Below, piece after piece: positions 63,480-64,000 of a stretch of DNA of 64,000 nucleotides (within the stretch, counting starts at the first letter, position 1; every line of letters begins with the position of its first letter). Origin of the DNA: Dipteris shenzhenensis (taxonomy: Eukaryota > Polypodiophyta > Polypodiopsida > Gleicheniales); the NCBI GenBank assembly GCA_047967505.1, contig CM106538.1; one strand, written 5' to 3'. Under the pieces are notes generated by a model. It had not been told where the DNA came from and searched no databases. It saw only the letters and a list, made by a program, of their open reading frames with translations. The position numbers and the translations under genes were made by a program.

Positions 63480-64000
63480 AGACCGAGCCCTCCTTCGACT
63501 TTAGGACTGTAAGAATAATGCCTTGGGAAGCCATGCCAGTGATCTCGCCAAAAGAAATCAGACGCCAAAAGTTCCACTTCAGTAAGGACTTGCTGCGAAA
63601 ATGGAAGAACTGAGGACAAGAACAACATAGTAGGCGATAGTACGCTTCAACACAGTTAAGCAACCCAACAAAGACAAACGTTTGTCCTTCCACTTCTGAA
63701 ACTTGCCGCGAACTCTTGCCAGACACCAATCCAAGCGTTGCTTCATGGTAACACCTGGCAGCCCAAGCGGACAACCAAGATAGTGCAGCACATATCCCGG
63801 TTTTATAACCTAAAAACCATATTGCTCAACCCACTACGGCTGGCTATCCCAGTTTAAAAATAGCACTGTTGTTTTAAATCTATTGATCTTAGAATCAGAG
63901 ACGAGGGCTCATAAATATTCAACAGTGTATCGAGATTGGACTGAGTAGCTTTGATCAATTGGAATTATTCGTTAGCAAAGAACTGCGCAGCAAAATTCAA
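63480..64000 (-). pseudogene. LINE-F reverse transcriptase fragment
   Basis: From 64000 down: FAAQFFANE then IKATQSNLDTLLNIYEPSSL (palm end), HYLGCPLGLPGVTMKQRLDW, LARVRGKFQKWKDKRLSLLG and GGLGLEASK (thumb/connection). It sits upstream of LINE-E and ends where LINE-E ORF1 begins, so it is a separate copy. The window ends inside it. Confidence 0.75.

Larger units (their letters stand above)
59870..63480 (-). mobile_element. LINE-E, L1-type LINE, mostly complete ORF2
   Basis: Minus strand: ORF1 end (63475-63290, acidic then basic, e.g. KETASSNDEEETVPD), ORF2 start MMSWNVRGCCGK at 63216, endonuclease, RT and the C-terminal domain down to about 59995. The 3' end is not marked by a clear poly(A) tail. 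The sequence subfamily differs from LINE-A. Confidence 0.75.

Noticed and set aside
58901-64000. Kinase-domain exons of the PI3K gene
   Set aside because: I looked for the DLRQD, GDRH and DFG-type motifs on the + strand and found none; the region is AT-rich intron and LINE sequence.

Overview
The window looks like gene-poor, transposon-rich DNA of a large-genome land plant. Its retroelements are plant-type: Copia elements primed by initiator-Met tRNA, and L1-type LINEs whose ORF1 carries the DUF4283/zinc-knuckle layout typical of plants. The size of the TE-filled introns and the presence of a second LINE type with a Transposase_22-like ORF1 hint at a seed-free plant (fern or lycophyte-like). 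That is an inference, not something the sequence proves.

The only host gene I can support runs on the + strand through most of the window. Six exons (14251-14356, 14533-14674, 21394-21439, 45307-45414, 45577-45678, 58662-58900) splice in compatible phases. Together they give about 247 codons of a phosphoinositide 3-kinase helical (PIK accessory) domain plus the linker into the kinase domain. The residues match class I/II (p110-like) PI3Ks better than the class III VPS34 usually described as the only plant PI3K. Introns of 6.7, 23.9 and 13.0 kb hold nearly all the transposons. The N-terminal exons and the kinase domain were not found.

Layout. 1-8529 is a chimera of two Copia elements on the minus strand: an intact 1324-codon gag-pol with its own 5' LTR, fused to the deleted tail of a different element with an unrelated 3' LTR. 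8981-10381, 18420-19418 and 22840-24090 are three copies of an ORF1-only retroposon. 11344-13579 is a complete non-autonomous LTR element with matching 5-bp target duplications. 15172-22650 holds LINE fragments (one 5'-inverted), an LTR piece and a Copia remnant. 24905-44950 is a nest: a + strand LINE (LINE-K) is split by LINE-B, which is split by a gag-only LTR element, which is split by the full-length LINE-A; a Copia fragment also sits in LINE-B. 46200-52450 holds LTR and LINE remnants, a 2.5-copy tandem array of a ~1-kb unit and a CA/TG-rich tract. 52456-58515 is a second 5'-inverted LINE carrying a ~1-kb insert with terminal inverted repeats. 59870-64000 holds two further LINE pieces.

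I saw no tRNA, rRNA or CRISPR. Almost all coding capacity is retroelement-derived and broken. The intact exceptions are the Copia gag-pol and the host exons.
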